64,000 nucleotides of DNA from Campylobacterales bacterium (GCA_016938735.1 JAFGUB010000052.1:62001-126000); one strand, 5' to 3'. Positions 27,728 to 38,441 are shown, counted from the first letter of the stretch. Notes: generated by a model not told the origin, from the letters alone. Translations and numbers: made by a program.

Positions 27728-28117
27728 ATGAAAATCGCCGTTCCCGTTAAAGACGAATCCCTCACTTTTTTCGGCAATGCCGGACACACCCCGCACTTCG
27801 CGGTCTTTGAGATGAGCGGAGCGGGTATGTTCAAGTCGTTCAAGCTCAGCGAACTGCGCCGCAATCCGCGCAGCGACCTAGATCATGACCACGACGATGA
27901 CGACCATCACTGCAGCCACGGTCATGACGACGCGGAGCACATCGCCCAGCATGACAAAATGGGCAAAGCGCTCGAAGATTGCGACTACCTTGTCGTCTCA
28001 CGCGCCTGCAAAAACACCGCCAACACCATGAAAAACCACGGCGTCTCCATCATCAAATACGACGGTGCCGACCGCTCGGGCGAAGCGATCTTGCGCCAAC
28101 TCGCCGCGAAGTTCTAA
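27728..28117 (+). CDS. NifX/NifB-type cofactor-binding domain protein with His/Asp insert
   Basis: A 129-residue protein of the dinitrogenase iron-molybdenum cofactor-binding superfamily (start KIAVPVKDESLTFFGNAGHTPHFAVFE). A His- and Asp-rich insert (about residues 52-75, e.g. DHDHDDDDHHCSHGHDD) interrupts the fold and likely binds metal. The C-terminal part reads VVSRACKNTANTMKNHGVSIIKYDG. The family binds FeMo-co precursors in NifX, NifY and NafY, but stand-alone members also occur outside nif clusters. CAAGGAG precedes the start. Confidence 0.78.
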   Translation: MKIAVPVKDESLTFFGNAGHTPHFAVFEMSGAGMFKSFKLSELRRNPRSDLDHDHDDDDHHCSHGHDDAEHIAQHDKMGKALEDCDYLVVSRACKNTANTMKNHGVSIIKYDGADRSGEAILRQLAAKF

Positions 28118-29745
28118 ATCACAAAATCGCTGCCGCGCATCGGGCAGCTCTTGACCTCTTCAACAAGGACATGGCTGACGATGCGCTTGCCATCTACCAC
28201 CACACCGATCTGCATTGCCTCTAACGCCAGCTTCTCCTCCAGCGTCATCACCCGTACGATCACTTTGACCTTGTGCGCATAGGGCTTTAGCGCTTCACAG
28301 ATAAGGCGGGTCTTTTCGAAGTTCTCCAGTGTGATGATCACCGCCGCCGCATTCTCTACATGTAAGGCATCGATCACCGAAGGCTTGGACATATCGGCGT
28401 AAAAAGTGATTTTTCCCTCATCTTTCGCCCGTTTGGCATGTTTATAAGAGTTATCCACGATCACATACTCCGCGCCCAGCATATCGAGCTCTTTGGCCAC
28501 GAACTTACCCACGATGGAGTAACCGCACACGACAATATGGTTACGCCGTTGTGCCAGATGCTCGAAGCGGTTGTCAAAGGTCTGCTCGCCCAGCCACTTC
28601 ACCACAAGCGCGTCGGTGCGGGCGATCATAAAAGGGGTGAGCATCAGCGACACCACGGTCGAGAGCACCAGCAGTTCGATCAACTCCGGCTCGATCAGTG
28701 CCGCATGTCCCGCCAGCGCGAAGATGGCGAACGAAAACTCCCCGATCTGTGAGAGCGCCAGTGCCGTCTTGAGGGCGGTATCGCGTTTGCTCGTGAGTGC
28801 AACAATCGCAAAGATGATTAAGCTTTTAAGCGCGAAGACGACGGCTATCAGCAAGACGATCTGATGGATGTGCGTGGCAAAAAATTCCAGATTGATCTTC
28901 ATACCCACCGTCACAAAAAAGAGCCCCAGCAGCAGGTCTTTAAAGGGGGCGATATCGGCCTCGACCTTATGATGATACTTCGTCTCGGCAATGATCATCC
29001 CCGCCACAAACGCCCCCAGTGAATAGGTAAAACCCATCTCATGCGCAAAGAGCGACGAGGCCATCAAGATCACCAGCACCGAAGCGATAAAGAGCTCTTC
29101 GATGTTGCTCTCGGCCGAAAAATGCAGCAGATAGGTCATCACCGGTTTACCCACCATAAAGAGCAACACTAAAAGCAATATGGCACTCCAAAAGGTATCA
29201 AAGAGCACCCCTGCAAAGTCGATCTCTCCGGCACTCAAAAAACCGATGAGAAGCAAAATGGGGATTACGGCAAGGTCTTGAAAGATCAAAATGCCCGTAG
29301 CACGCTGTCCGTAGGGCTGATGAATCTGTTTGGAGTGCTTGAGGTAACTCAGCACCACCGCCGTCGATGAGAGTGAAAGGGCCAGCGCAATAATGATCGA
29401 CGCGGCCATAGCTACGCCAAAACCGTAGTGCGCTACCGCAAAAAAGAGCCCAGAACTCAGCAGCACCTGTGCCACACCGTTGGCGAAGACCTCGATCTTC
29501 ATGCTGCGCATCTTCTCCAGAGAAATCTCCAGCCCGATGGTAAACATCAAAAAGACGATCCCAAACTCCGCCGCCGTCTCAAGCAGATGCGAATCGGCGG
29601 CGCGGTGCAGATCAAAAGCGTAGGTGATGGCCGTGCCCGTGAAGATGTAGCCGATGATCTGCGAGATCCCAAGCTTGCGCAACACCAAATTGATCACCAC
29701 AGAGAGTGCCAGCGCGGCTATGGCGTAATGCAGCGTCGATTCCAT
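28114..29745 (-). CDS. Kef/CPA2-type cation:proton antiporter with TrkA-N domain
   Basis: A 543-residue membrane protein with about 12 hydrophobic spans (residues 1-385) and a C-terminal RCK/TrkA-N nucleotide-binding domain (VVCGYSIVGKFVAKEL near residue 410). It exchanges K+ or Na+ for protons; the RCK domain gates it. It ends soon after the RCK-N domain, with only a partial RCK-C. The stop overlaps the convergent NifX-like gene by 4 bases. A one-mismatch palindrome (CTACATGTAA, 28356-28365) lies inside. Confidence 0.87.
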   Translation of the reverse strand: MESTLHYAIAALALSVVINLVLRKLGISQIIGYIFTGTAITYAFDLHRAADSHLLETAAEFGIVFLMFTIGLEISLEKMRSMKIEVFANGVAQVLLSSGLFFAVAHYGFGVAMAASIIIALALSLSSTAVVLSYLKHSKQIHQPYGQRATGILIFQDLAVIPILLLIGFLSAGEIDFAGVLFDTFWSAILLLVLLFMVGKPVMTYLLHFSAESNIEELFIASVLVILMASSLFAHEMGFTYSLGAFVAGMIIAETKYHHKVEADIAPFKDLLLGLFFVTVGMKINLEFFATHIHQIVLLIAVVFALKSLIIFAIVALTSKRDTALKTALALSQIGEFSFAIFALAGHAALIEPELIELLVLSTVVSLMLTPFMIARTDALVVKWLGEQTFDNRFEHLAQRRNHIVVCGYSIVGKFVAKELDMLGAEYVIVDNSYKHAKRAKDEGKITFYADMSKPSVIDALHVENAAAVIITLENFEKTRLICEALKPYAHKVKVIVRVMTLEEKLALEAMQIGVVVDGKRIVSHVLVEEVKSCPMRGSDFVI

Positions 29746-29814
29746 CAGATCCCTTTGCGGCTGTATTTGAGCGAATTATAACGGTTGTACAGCCGTATTA
29801 CCGGGAATAAATGG

Positions 29815-31290
29815 TTAAAAATGCGCGAATGTATCTGCCGTGATCCCCTCATACCATCCGATCAGACCGTCTCCTGCCAGTTCGGAATAGAATTTTCCGC
29901 GCACTTTTGGCACCTCTTCGTCGATGATCATGCCCGATTCATTGAAATAGAAATCTTTGTAAATGGCGACACCAAGTCGTTTGATACTGCTTTGCACCAT
30001 CGAAAAGCAACTCGCCGAAAAGGTTTCGACGACCTCATCCTTGCCTTCTAGCAATCTGCGCGCGATCATAACACCCGCCACTTTTGCAGAACTGTAAGCC
30101 GTCTGCGCCGCCGCCGGAACCCCTGCTTTTTTCTTGGGGTTGTCTTTGAAACTCCCTTTACCGTAATCGGCACTGTCCCCGATCACATAAACCGTATCGT
30201 CGGTGATCGAATAGAATTTTCTCGGTGCCAAAATCGCCCCGCCCCAACTGTTCGTCTGCAACCCCGCATGGGCGATCAATCCACTTGCCCGCTGAATCGG
30301 AATCAGGTTCAAAACATCGTAGTGCATCTCCTCGCGGATATAGTCCATATTGTCATCGATCGTGCGATAAGCGATCTTTTTGGTGTCAAAATCCACATCC
30401 AACAGATCAAATCCCCCTACATACTCGATAATATCTTTATAGAGTGCTTCAAAAGTCTGCTCAAAAGCCTCCGGCTTTGCTTGAGGTCTTGGGGAGCTGT
30501 CTAGCACCGTTACCTTTGCCTTGCCGACGAGTCCCTCTTTTTTGATCCAGTTAGCGATCATGCAAGCACGTTCATAAGCAGCAGGCGCGCAACGGTTCAA
30601 AGAGGCATGCGCGACGCTCTGTTCTAGCGATTTCATGATGCGCGTGCGTGGTGGAATAATGACGATATTGCCGACACCGCCCCCCTCTTTGAAGGTCTGA
30701 AGGTGTTTGAGAAGAATGGAGTGCTCCACCCCCACGTCACTCGCCAAACCGCCGGGTGCCAGCAGCTTCGCCTGACGTATCTTGGCCTCATCCCAATGCG
30801 GGAACTCCACTTGATAATCGTACTCGATCCCCGGAGCCAATACCAAAAGATCATATTCAAGGCACCCTTTGGAGGTAAAGACCCTTTTTTTGGCACGGTC
30901 AATATCCACGACTTCACCGTGCAGCACCTCATAATGATAGGTGAGCTGGGCGGCGGTGTAGTCAAATAGAAACATCTCTCTTTTGAAATAGGGATCGCCG
31001 CTGAGCAGCGTATTGCTCATCGGGCAAGAGAAGTAGTTTTGATTTCTTTCAATCACGATCACTTCGATGGCGTTGGCAGGATCGTTGGCTTTGATCGTCG
31101 AGGCGATATTCAGCCCGCCAAAACCGCCGCCCACGACCACGACGCGTTTGCCTTTTTTAGGCTTGATGGGTTGTAGCGAACAGTTGCTTGAAAGGCTTAC
31201 ATGTAAGGCTTTTTCATTTTTGTGCGCACATCCGGTGACGGATGCAACCACTCCGACGGCACCAAGGGTTAAAAAATCTCTTCGTTTCAT
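29815..31290 (-). CDS. Flavocytochrome-c sulfide dehydrogenase-like flavoprotein
   Basis: A 491-residue exported FAD protein. It has a twin-arginine signal (MKRRDFLTLGAVG), an FAD loop VVVVGGGFGGLN, the redox Cys region YFSCPMSN near residue 95, and a second Cys region SASCFSM near the end. This fits FccB-type sulfide dehydrogenase or a related sulfide:quinone oxidoreductase, oxidising sulfide in the periplasm. No FccA cytochrome is adjacent, so the partner is unknown. The start at 31290 follows AGGAGAAAG. A TTACATGTAA copy (31197-31206) is between the signal and the FAD loop. Confidence 0.82.
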   Translation of the reverse strand: MKRRDFLTLGAVGVVASVTGCAHKNEKALHVSLSSNCSLQPIKPKKGKRVVVVGGGFGGLNIASTIKANDPANAIEVIVIERNQNYFSCPMSNTLLSGDPYFKREMFLFDYTAAQLTYHYEVLHGEVVDIDRAKKRVFTSKGCLEYDLLVLAPGIEYDYQVEFPHWDEAKIRQAKLLAPGGLASDVGVEHSILLKHLQTFKEGGGVGNIVIIPPRTRIMKSLEQSVAHASLNRCAPAAYERACMIANWIKKEGLVGKAKVTVLDSSPRPQAKPEAFEQTFEALYKDIIEYVGGFDLLDVDFDTKKIAYRTIDDNMDYIREEMHYDVLNLIPIQRASGLIAHAGLQTNSWGGAILAPRKFYSITDDTVYVIGDSADYGKGSFKDNPKKKAGVPAAAQTAYSSAKVAGVMIARRLLEGKDEVVETFSASCFSMVQSSIKRLGVAIYKDFYFNESGMIIDEEVPKVRGKFYSELAGDGLIGWYEGITADTFAHF

Positions 31291-31356
31291 TCTTTCTCCT
31301 ATCCAGTATGTTAAGATCGGCAAATTTATCATATGTAAATTAACGTGCCATTAAAA

Positions 31357-31380
31357 TAATCTTTAATGATAATTATGATT
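31357..31380 (-). promoter_or_regulatory. Fur-box-like element before sulfide dehydrogenase-like gene
   Basis: TAATGATAATTATGATT (31364-31380) resembles Fur half-sites, in the AT-rich 213-base divergent gap between this gene and pyrG. Confidence 0.4.
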
Positions 31381-31545
31381 TGTTGTATTTATTTACTTTT
31401 GGATACCGCCAAAAATTCATAAGCGAAAATAGCCATCTAAAAAATCTCAAACACACGCCATACGCTCACGATAAACTTTATCGGCGGCTTAGCCTGCGGG
31501 CGCTATAATCGCAACATTCATAGCATCCAAAGGGCAGGGCAGCAC

Positions 31546-33174
31546 ATGACCAAATACATCTTCGTTACAGGCGGCGTCTTGAGTTCACTGGGCAAGGGGA
31601 TCACGGCGGCCAGCATCGGAACGCTGCTCAAACACGCCGGCAGAAACGTCGGTATGCTTAAAATCGACCCCTACATCAACGTCGATCCCGGTACCATGAG
31701 TCCGCTGGAGCACGGCGAAGTGTTCGTCACCCGCGACGGCGCGGAGACCGACCTCGACATCGGTAACTACGAACGCTTTCTCGACACCTCTTATCTTCGC
31801 ACCGCCAACTTTACTACAGGTCAGGTCTATCAGTCGGTGATTGAGCGTGAACGCGCGGGCGGCTATCTGGGACAGACCATTCAGGTGGTGCCGCACATCG
31901 TCGGCGAGATTGTCGATCGTATCAAAGCGGCGGGCGCGGGGCACGATCTGCTGGTTGTGGAGCTTGGCGGTACCGTCGGTGACATCGAAGGATTGCCCTA
32001 TATGGAGGCAATTAGGCAAATGAAGCATGATGATGAAGTAGCGGGAACCCTCTTTATACATGTAACGCTCATTCCCTTCATCAAAGCGGCCGGCGAGCTC
32101 AAATCCAAACCCACCCAACACTCTGTCCAAGAGCTGCGCCGCATCGGCATCACCCCGCAGATGCTCATCGCCCGCAGTGAAATCCCCATGCCCAAAACCT
32201 TCAAAAAGAAGCTCGCCCTCTCTTGCGACATCGCCCAGGATTGCGTCATCGAAGCACTTGATGCACCCAGCATCTACGCCGTACCGATGATGTTTTTGCA
32301 GCAAAACATTCTAGGCCCCATCGCCAAAGAGTTAGACCTTGGCGAACTCCAGCCCGACATGGAGCAATGGGACTCACTCGTTAAAAAGATCGTCTCCCCC
32401 CAAAAACGCGTCACCATCGGCTTTGTGGGCAAATACCTTGAACTCAAAGAGTCGTACAAATCCCTCACCGAAGCGCTGATTCACGCCGGAGCCCACCTCG
32501 ATACCCGCGTGGACATCTACTGGGTAGACAGCGAAGAGATCGAATCACGCGGTGCCGAAGCGCTCCTGCGCGACTGCGATTCGGTGCTCGTAGCCGGAGG
32601 ATTCGGCGCACGCGGCGTCGAGGGCAAGATCAAAGCGATTGAATACGCCCGAACCCGCCGTGTGCCTTATCTTGGTATCTGCCTTGGAATGCAGCTCACT
32701 TTGGTTGAATATGCCCGCAATGTCCTGGGCTATGAAGATGCCAACTCCGTCGAGTTCAACGAACAAACTACCCATCCCATGATCTACCTCATCGACGCCT
32801 TTATCAACCAATCAGGCAAGACGGAGCTGCGCACCCATGAATCCCCCATGGGCGGCACGCTGCGTCTGGGCGAATACCCCTGCGAAACCAAAGAGGGCTC
32901 GCATCTAGCCGAAGCCTACGGCAACACCAAGATCATCTATGAGCGCCACCGTCACCGCTACGAAGCCAACCCCACCTACCGCGAAGCGCTCGAACAAGCG
33001 GGCATGATCGTCACCGGCGAATCGGACGGGCTCATCGAAGCGGTCGAGATCGTCGATCATCCGTGGTTTTTGGGGGTACAGTTTCACCCTGAATTTACCT
33101 CACGCCTGCAAACCCCCAATCCCACTATTTTGGCCTTTGTTAAAGCGACCCAAAACCATGTCGAAAGGTCTTGA
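31546..33174 (+). CDS. pyrG: CTP synthase
   Basis: A 542-residue enzyme that aminates UTP to CTP. The N-terminal synthetase domain begins [17 protein letters not shown] (P-loop); the class I glutaminase domain has the nucleophile in GICLGMQ, and the His-Glu pair in QFHPEFTS. Full length. It overlaps recJ by 17 bases. Confidence 0.97.
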   Translation: MTKYIFVTGGVLSSLGKGITAASIGTLLKHAGRNVGMLKIDPYINVDPGTMSPLEHGEVFVTRDGAETDLDIGNYERFLDTSYLRTANFTTGQVYQSVIERERAGGYLGQTIQVVPHIVGEIVDRIKAAGAGHDLLVVELGGTVGDIEGLPYMEAIRQMKHDDEVAGTLFIHVTLIPFIKAAGELKSKPTQHSVQELRRIGITPQMLIARSEIPMPKTFKKKLALSCDIAQDCVIEALDAPSIYAVPMMFLQQNILGPIAKELDLGELQPDMEQWDSLVKKIVSPQKRVTIGFVGKYLELKESYKSLTEALIHAGAHLDTRVDIYWVDSEEIESRGAEALLRDCDSVLVAGGFGARGVEGKIKAIEYARTRRVPYLGICLGMQLTLVEYARNVLGYEDANSVEFNEQTTHPMIYLIDAFINQSGKTELRTHESPMGGTLRLGEYPCETKEGSHLAEAYGNTKIIYERHRHRYEANPTYREALEQAGMIVTGESDGLIEAVEIVDHPWFLGVQFHPEFTSRLQTPNPTILAFVKATQNHVERS

Positions 33175-34765
33175 CGTTCCGCTGCTTAACAAACAGCGCC
33201 TCATCGAAACACTCTCTCGCCGTTTTGAACATCATCGCGACTGCAAGCTTTCCGACATCCCAAGCCCCGCTTTGCTACTCGGCGCTGAGCGTGCGGCGCA
33301 GCGCTTGTGTGATGCCGTTATCAAAAAAGAGCGCATCGTTTTGGTGGGCGATTATGATGTAGACGGCGTCACCTCCACGGCGCTGTGTGTGCTCTTTTTT
33401 CGAGAGATCGGCGCTCCGCTGGAGGCCGTCATCCCCAACCGTTTTATCGACGGCTACGGCGTTTCGCCCAAAATCTTGGAGCGCATTGATGCCGATCTGA
33501 TCTTTACCGTCGATAACGGGATCACCGCCATCGAAGCGGCGCAGGTGTGCAAGGAGCGCGGTATCGATCTGATCATCACCGATCACCACACCCCCGCGCA
33601 CGCACTGCCTGAAGCCTACGCCATCGTCAACCCCCGACAAGAGGGCTGCCCCTATCCATTTAAAGAGATCTGCGGCGCACAAGTGGCATGGCTGCTGATG
33701 GGGCTGCTCAAACAAAAACTAAACCTCAAAATCGACATGAGCCAATACCTCGAACTCGTCGCATTGGCCGTCATCGCCGATGTGATGCCGCTGGTGGGTA
33801 TCAACCGCACCATCGTGCAAGCGGGACTGCGCCAGATGATGCAAAGCCGCCGCAGCGCCTCGGTCATCATCCGCGAGTTTCTGGGCAAAAGCCGCATCAC
33901 CTCAGAGGATATCGGCTTTCAGATCGCCCCGCGTCTGAACTCCGCCGGACGCATGGAAGAGGCGCGTATCGCTCTGAACTTTTTGACGGCTTGCGATGAA
34001 GAGACGGCCTACGCCCACTTCATGCACCTCAGCCGACTCAACGACGAACGCAAGGCCACGGAAGCGCAAACCACCGAAGAGGCAGCCTTACATGTAAGCG
34101 GTGATGAGCGCATCATCGTCGTCTCCGGTGAAGGGTGGCATGAGGGGGTTGTAGGAATTATCGCGGCGCGGCTGGTACAGCAGTTTCATCGTCCCGCCGT
34201 CGTGCTCTCCATCGAAGGGGAGCGTGCCAAAGGGAGTGCGCGCTCACTAGGCGACGTCAACATTTTTGAGCTGATCAAAACCCAAGAGCATCTGCTGCAA
34301 AAGTTCGGAGGGCACAAAATGGCGGCAGGGCTGAGCTTACATGTAACGCAGATCGAAGCGTTTAAAGAAGGGATCAATGCTGCCGCTGCCGATCTTCCCG
34401 CTGAGGCTTTTATTCCCATTGAGGAGATTGTAGGTGCAATCTCCGATGATGCGATTGATTTTGAGCTGCTTGATATTTTAGAGCGCTTCGAACCCTACGG
34501 TGAGGCCAATCCGCGCCCCCGTTTTCTCGCCAAAGACGCCGAAGTCCTGAGCGTCAAACTCTTTGGAAGCGAGCGCAACCACAGCCGCGTCAGCCTGCGC
34601 CTTTCGCCGATGGCCAGACACAGCCACGACCTGCTCGCCTTCAAAGAGGTCCTCAGCGTTCCACAAAACCGCCGCATAACCTGCAGCTATACCGTCAACA
34701 AAAACGAGTACAACGGCAAGGTCTCGATCCAGCTCATGATCGAGCGGATCTACTCCTCTTCATAA
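33158..34765 (+). CDS. recJ: Single-strand-specific exonuclease RecJ
   Basis: A 535-residue DHH-family 5'-3' exonuclease used in recombination and mismatch repair. Metal motifs: [33 protein letters not shown] and the DHHA1-type [10 protein letters not shown]. Start ATG 33158 is inside the end of pyrG. It holds two exact TTACATGTAA copies 249 bases apart (34088-34097, 34337-34346), both in the LHV frame. It overlaps the convergent VOC gene by 16 bases. Confidence 0.94.
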   Translation: MSKGLDVPLLNKQRLIETLSRRFEHHRDCKLSDIPSPALLLGAERAAQRLCDAVIKKERIVLVGDYDVDGVTSTALCVLFFREIGAPLEAVIPNRFIDGYGVSPKILERIDADLIFTVDNGITAIEAAQVCKERGIDLIITDHHTPAHALPEAYAIVNPRQEGCPYPFKEICGAQVAWLLMGLLKQKLNLKIDMSQYLELVALAVIADVMPLVGINRTIVQAGLRQMMQSRRSASVIIREFLGKSRITSEDIGFQIAPRLNSAGRMEEARIALNFLTACDEETAYAHFMHLSRLNDERKATEAQTTEEAALHVSGDERIIVVSGEGWHEGVVGIIAARLVQQFHRPAVVLSIEGERAKGSARSLGDVNIFELIKTQEHLLQKFGGHKMAAGLSLHVTQIEAFKEGINAAAADLPAEAFIPIEEIVGAISDDAIDFELLDILERFEPYGEANPRPRFLAKDAEVLSVKLFGSERNHSRVSLRLSPMARHSHDLLAFKEVLSVPQNRRITCSYTVNKNEYNGKVSIQLMIERIYSSS

Positions 34766-35538
34766 AGCTCCACCAGCAAAAAGTGCACACCCAGCGGATC
34801 GGTAACGACCACAAAATCACCCACCCCTTCAGCCGACATCACATCCGAAGCAATGGCTCCGCCAAGCTCCTCAAGCTTATCGAGTGTTGTGTCGAGGTCA
34901 TCCACCTGAATGTAGATCGCCCAGTGGGGAATGACCCCCTCCCACTCCTCTTGAATCTCGATCATTCCGCCGACAGCTTCGCCCGCCTTGCGAAAGTGGG
35001 TGTAGTTGTACTCGCTCTCGCACTCCTCGTCGCTGTGCGCCTCCCATCCAAACAGCGCCTCATAAAAGGGAGAAGCGTTTTTGGGTTCAAAGACATACAG
35101 CTCGTTCCAGCCGATTGTGCCCTCTTCGCGCATCCGCACTGAGCGCGGCGCCATAGACTCCCACAAAGCTACAAAAGCCCCTTCGGGATCTTCAACCAGT
35201 GCCATTTTCCCCTCTTCACCGATCTCAAAAGGATCCATCACCACTTCGCCTCCAAGCTCGATCACACGGGCACAGACGGCGTCGATCTCCTCGACTGCGA
35301 TAAAACTCTGCCAATACGGCGGAGTCTCCGCCGCAGACTCTTCGTCAATCTCATACATTGCACACACCGGAGTCTCCTCTTTGGTGAAAAGGATATACGA
35401 CATCTCCCCATCCGTAGGCAGTGCGTGCATCTGCCAACCCAATAGCTCACAATAGAAGGTTCCGGCGATCGCCGTATCGGTGGTGGCGAGTTCCGCCCAG
35501 CAAAAATACCCCGGATCAAACTTGGTAATCACAGCCAT
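34750..35538 (-). CDS. Two-domain VOC (glyoxalase-fold) protein
   Basis: A 262-residue protein with two tandem VOC domains, each ending in the typical DPEGAFVALWE or DPLGVHFLLVE strand. Members include glyoxalases, dioxygenases and antibiotic-binding proteins, and the sequence does not choose between them. AAGGAG lies before ATG 35538. Confidence 0.8.
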   Translation of the reverse strand: MAVITKFDPGYFCWAELATTDTAIAGTFYCELLGWQMHALPTDGEMSYILFTKEETPVCAMYEIDEESAAETPPYWQSFIAVEEIDAVCARVIELGGEVVMDPFEIGEEGKMALVEDPEGAFVALWESMAPRSVRMREEGTIGWNELYVFEPKNASPFYEALFGWEAHSDEECESEYNYTHFRKAGEAVGGMIEIQEEWEGVIPHWAIYIQVDDLDTTLDKLEELGGAIASDVMSAEGVGDFVVVTDPLGVHFLLVELYEEE

Positions 35539-35594
35539 GAAACACTCCTTGGAGATAAAATAACCCATCATACCTCCACGCGGTTTCAACTATG

Positions 35595-35604
35595 TTACAT
35601 GTAA
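35595..35604. repeat. TTACATGTAA palindrome, intergenic
   Basis: Exact copy in the short divergent gap between the VOC gene and mqo. Confidence 0.9.
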
Positions 35605-35647
35605 CGCAGTTGTTGTATAATCGTTCACTTTTCCTACCGGAGCCTCA

Positions 35648-37000
35648 ATGACCCAAAATCACTACAATGTCATCATCGTCGGCGGCGGCATTTCGGGTGC
35701 GGCACTCTATTATGAACTGGGTCGCTATACCGACATCCCAAAAATAGCTCTTTTGGAGAAATACGAATCACTCTCCACGCTTAACTCCAGCGGCTCGGCC
35801 AACTCCCAAACCATCCACTGCGGCGACATCGAAACCAACTACACCCTTGAAAAAGCGCGCAAGGTCAGCCGTACCGCTAAAATGGTCGAGAAATACTGCC
35901 TACAGTACAGCTATGAAAACACCATCCTCTTTTCACACCAAAAAATGGCCATTGGCGTGGGCTTTGAAGAGGCCAAGTTTATCCGCAAGCGCTTTAATGA
36001 ATTTAAGGAGCTCTACCCCTATATGGAGCTCTATGAAAAGGAGCGCATCAAGGAGATCGAACCCGCGCTGATTTACGATGAGCAGGGGCATGAGCGCGAA
36101 GAGGAAGTTGTGGGCATGGGGGCGCAAAACCAGTGAACGACGGTCGACTTTAAAGCGCTCTCTGATAGCTTCATCGACAACACCCTCAGTCGTGACGACA
36201 AAATCACCGACATCTTTTTCAACTCCGAAGTGAAGCACATCCAAAAGCTCGGCAAGCTCTTTCACCTCGAAACCGTGCGTGGGCACCACTTCACCGCCGA
36301 TTTTGTAGTGGTCAATGCCGGAGCGCACAGCCTCTATCTCGCGCATCAGATGGGTTATGGGCATGAGTACGCCACATTGCCGGTGGCGGGCAGCTTCTAC
36401 GTCTCGACTAAAAAGATTCTAAACGGCAAAGTCTACATGGTGCAAAACCCCAAACTTCCCTTTGCCGCACTGCACGGCGACCCGGACATTCTGCTTGGCG
36501 GTTACACCCGATTCGGTCCCACCGCGCTGGTGCTGCCCAAGCTTGAGCGCTTTCACGGCAATGCCACCGTCATCGACTTTTTCAAGACCCTGCGCATCGA
36601 CCTGCATATCTTTAAGATCTTTTACGACTTGCTCAAGGATAGCGACATCCGCAACTACATCCTGCGCAACTTCCTCTTTGAGATCCCCTACTTCAACAAA
36701 AAACTCTTTATTAAAGACGCCCGCAAAATCGTCCCCTCACTTCAAGAGAGCGACATCGAGTACGCCGAAGGCTTCGGCGGGGTACGCCCGCAGGTGCTGG
36801 ATAAAAAGAGTGAAAAGCTGATGCTCGGCGAAGCCTCCATCAACACCGGAGAGGGGATCATCTTCAATATGACCCCCTCTCCGGGGGCCACCAGCTGTCT
36901 TGGCAACGGCATTCGCGACGTCGCCATTATCGCGGCGTATCTGGGGCTGCATTTTGACGAAGCCGCGTTTAAACGCGAGCTCACCGACGATCAGGAGTAA
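35648..37000 (+). pseudogene. mqo: Malate:quinone oxidoreductase with one in-frame TGA
   Basis: One 451-codon frame interrupted only by TGA at 36134-36136 (codon 163). The protein matches the Helicobacter/Campylobacter type of Mqo: VIIVGGGISGAALYYEL, SSGSANSQTIHCGDIETNYT, LPVAGSFYVS, VQNPKLPFAALHGDP and FNMTPSPGATSC. It would oxidise malate and pass electrons to quinone. The sequence runs QNQ-stop-TTVDFKAL; in Helicobacter Mqo, as I recall it, Trp stands at this place, so TGG to TGA is the simplest change. GGAGCC precedes the start. Either a recent null allele, a sequencing error, or read-through. Confidence 0.82.
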
Positions 37001-37003
37001 AAG

Positions 37004-38113
37004 ATGAAAAAACTGCTCTACATCACCGACCAGCAAGAGTACAGCGAGCACGGCACCATCGGTGCGCTCTTTCACGGCTACCTCAAACAGTACATGCAGG
37101 TCAACGTCGTCTACTTCACCAAGTACAAACACAGTTTCCAGACCAAAGGCGACGACTTCATCGTCCCCGAACACCGCAATGGCGACATCATCGACTACCT
37201 GCTTAAAAAGGAGATCGATATCGCTTCGTACGACTACGTCTTTGTGCGCAATATCGCCCATATCCTCGAGACGGTGCTCAAATACCGATCTAAATACGGC
37301 TACAAAGTGGGCTTTCGTGCCTCCTTTGCCAAATCGAGCGAAGCGTATGAGCGGGCCAAACTTGAGGGAACGGGATGGCTTAAAACCCTCCAAATCAAGT
37401 ATGGCAACTGGCGCAAAGACCGTTTTGTCAATCAAGTGGACATCTTCATGCCCACCTCCACGCAAATGCAGCGGGTCTTTTACCCAAACGCTACATGTAA
37501 GGTCTATCCCCTGCTCACGGCGCTGAATCCCGCCACGATGAGTATCCGCAACGCGCGCGGTGACGGGGTGCGCCGCTTTATCTACGTCGGCTCGCTCGAT
37601 CCGCTGCGCGAATTTGAAGTGGTGCTCGATGCCTTCAACTCCATCGCGCAGCTTGGCTGGAGCCTGAGTGTCTCGGTGTACAACCCCAAAACCATCCGTG
37701 CCCTTCTTAAACTCTACCCAAAAATACGTGAGCGCGTCAGCATCCATGACGCCGACGAACTCGCCGCCATCAAAGCGCAGGTGTGCGCAAGCGATGTGGG
37801 GCTGGGAATGCTACCTGTACGCGAGCTCTACAACAACGCCCTCTCGGCCAAGGTGGTGGACTACTACGCCTGCGGCGTCCCCGCGCTACTGAGCGACAAC
37901 GCCAAAAACCGCTCCATCTTCGATGAGGGCAGCGAAGCGCTCTTTAGCCCCTTTGAGAGCGAAGCCATCGCGCAGCGGCTCAAAGCACTCATCGCCATGG
38001 AGGAGACGCAGCTCATTGAGATGGGGCGCAAAGGCCAAGCCAAGCTGATCGCACTTGAACGTAGCTACGACGTCATGGCCGCAAAACTTGCCAAAGAGCT
38101 TGAAACCCTCTAA
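37004..38113 (+). CDS. Glycosyltransferase family 4-like protein
   Basis: A 369-residue protein with GT-B layout: an N-terminal half beginning KKLLYITDQQEYSEHG and a C-terminal half with FIYVGSLDPLREFEVVLDAF and an acceptor/donor-site region GMLPVRELYNNALSAKVVDYYACGVP. The role is probably surface polysaccharide or protein glycosylation. CAGGAG precedes the start, four bases after mqo. CTACATGTAA (37491-37500) is a one-mismatch palindrome copy. Confidence 0.8.
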   Translation: MKKLLYITDQQEYSEHGTIGALFHGYLKQYMQVNVVYFTKYKHSFQTKGDDFIVPEHRNGDIIDYLLKKEIDIASYDYVFVRNIAHILETVLKYRSKYGYKVGFRASFAKSSEAYERAKLEGTGWLKTLQIKYGNWRKDRFVNQVDIFMPTSTQMQRVFYPNATCKVYPLLTALNPATMSIRNARGDGVRRFIYVGSLDPLREFEVVLDAFNSIAQLGWSLSVSVYNPKTIRALLKLYPKIRERVSIHDADELAAIKAQVCASDVGLGMLPVRELYNNALSAKVVDYYACGVPALLSDNAKNRSIFDEGSEALFSPFESEAIAQRLKALIAMEETQLIEMGRKGQAKLIALERSYDVMAAKLAKELETL

Positions 38114-38143
38114 GCACGCTTTATGCATATAGCCTTTATATGC

Positions 38144-38153
38144 TTACATGTAA
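38144..38153. repeat. TTACATGTAA palindrome, intergenic
   Basis: Exact copy just before a small gene; the probable ribosome-binding bases AAAGGG begin at its last A, so it lies in the translation start region. Confidence 0.85.
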
Positions 38154-38162
38154 AGGGTGTGT

Positions 38163-38441
38163 ATGCCAAGCAAAGAGGAAGTTTTGCTCCTGGAGATCTG
38201 CGAATGCGGTGCCAAAAACGTCGCTCAGGCGATTGAGATCTTCCAAAACACCTCGTTGCCCTTTAAAAAATCGAAAAAGCTGGTGACGGAGTGCAACAAA
38301 AACTGCTGCCGTGGGGCACTTGAGAAGCTCAACGACATGGTCACCTTCGGACGTTTCGATTATGACGAGATTGCCCACCTCATCCATCTGCGCCACGACC
38401 GCATGGCACGCCTGCTCGAAGGACTCAAAAGTGACGACTGA
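38163..38441 (+). CDS. Small Cys-containing unknown protein
   Basis: A 92-residue protein with ICECG near residue 11 and CNKNCC near residue 41, so four to five cysteines spaced for an iron-sulfur cluster or metal site. No family was recognised with confidence. Start ATG 38163 is preferred over GTG 38157. It overlaps the LRR-GNAT gene by 11 bases. Confidence 0.6.
   Translation: MPSKEEVLLLEICECGAKNVAQAIEIFQNTSLPFKKSKKLVTECNKNCCRGALEKLNDMVTFGRFDYDEIAHLIHLRHDRMARLLEGLKSDD

Noticed and set aside
36134-36136. Selenocysteine at the mqo TGA, suggested by nearby selD
   Set aside because: Mqo is not a known selenoprotein, no clear SECIS-like hairpin follows the codon, and selD is explained by its coupling to mnmH.
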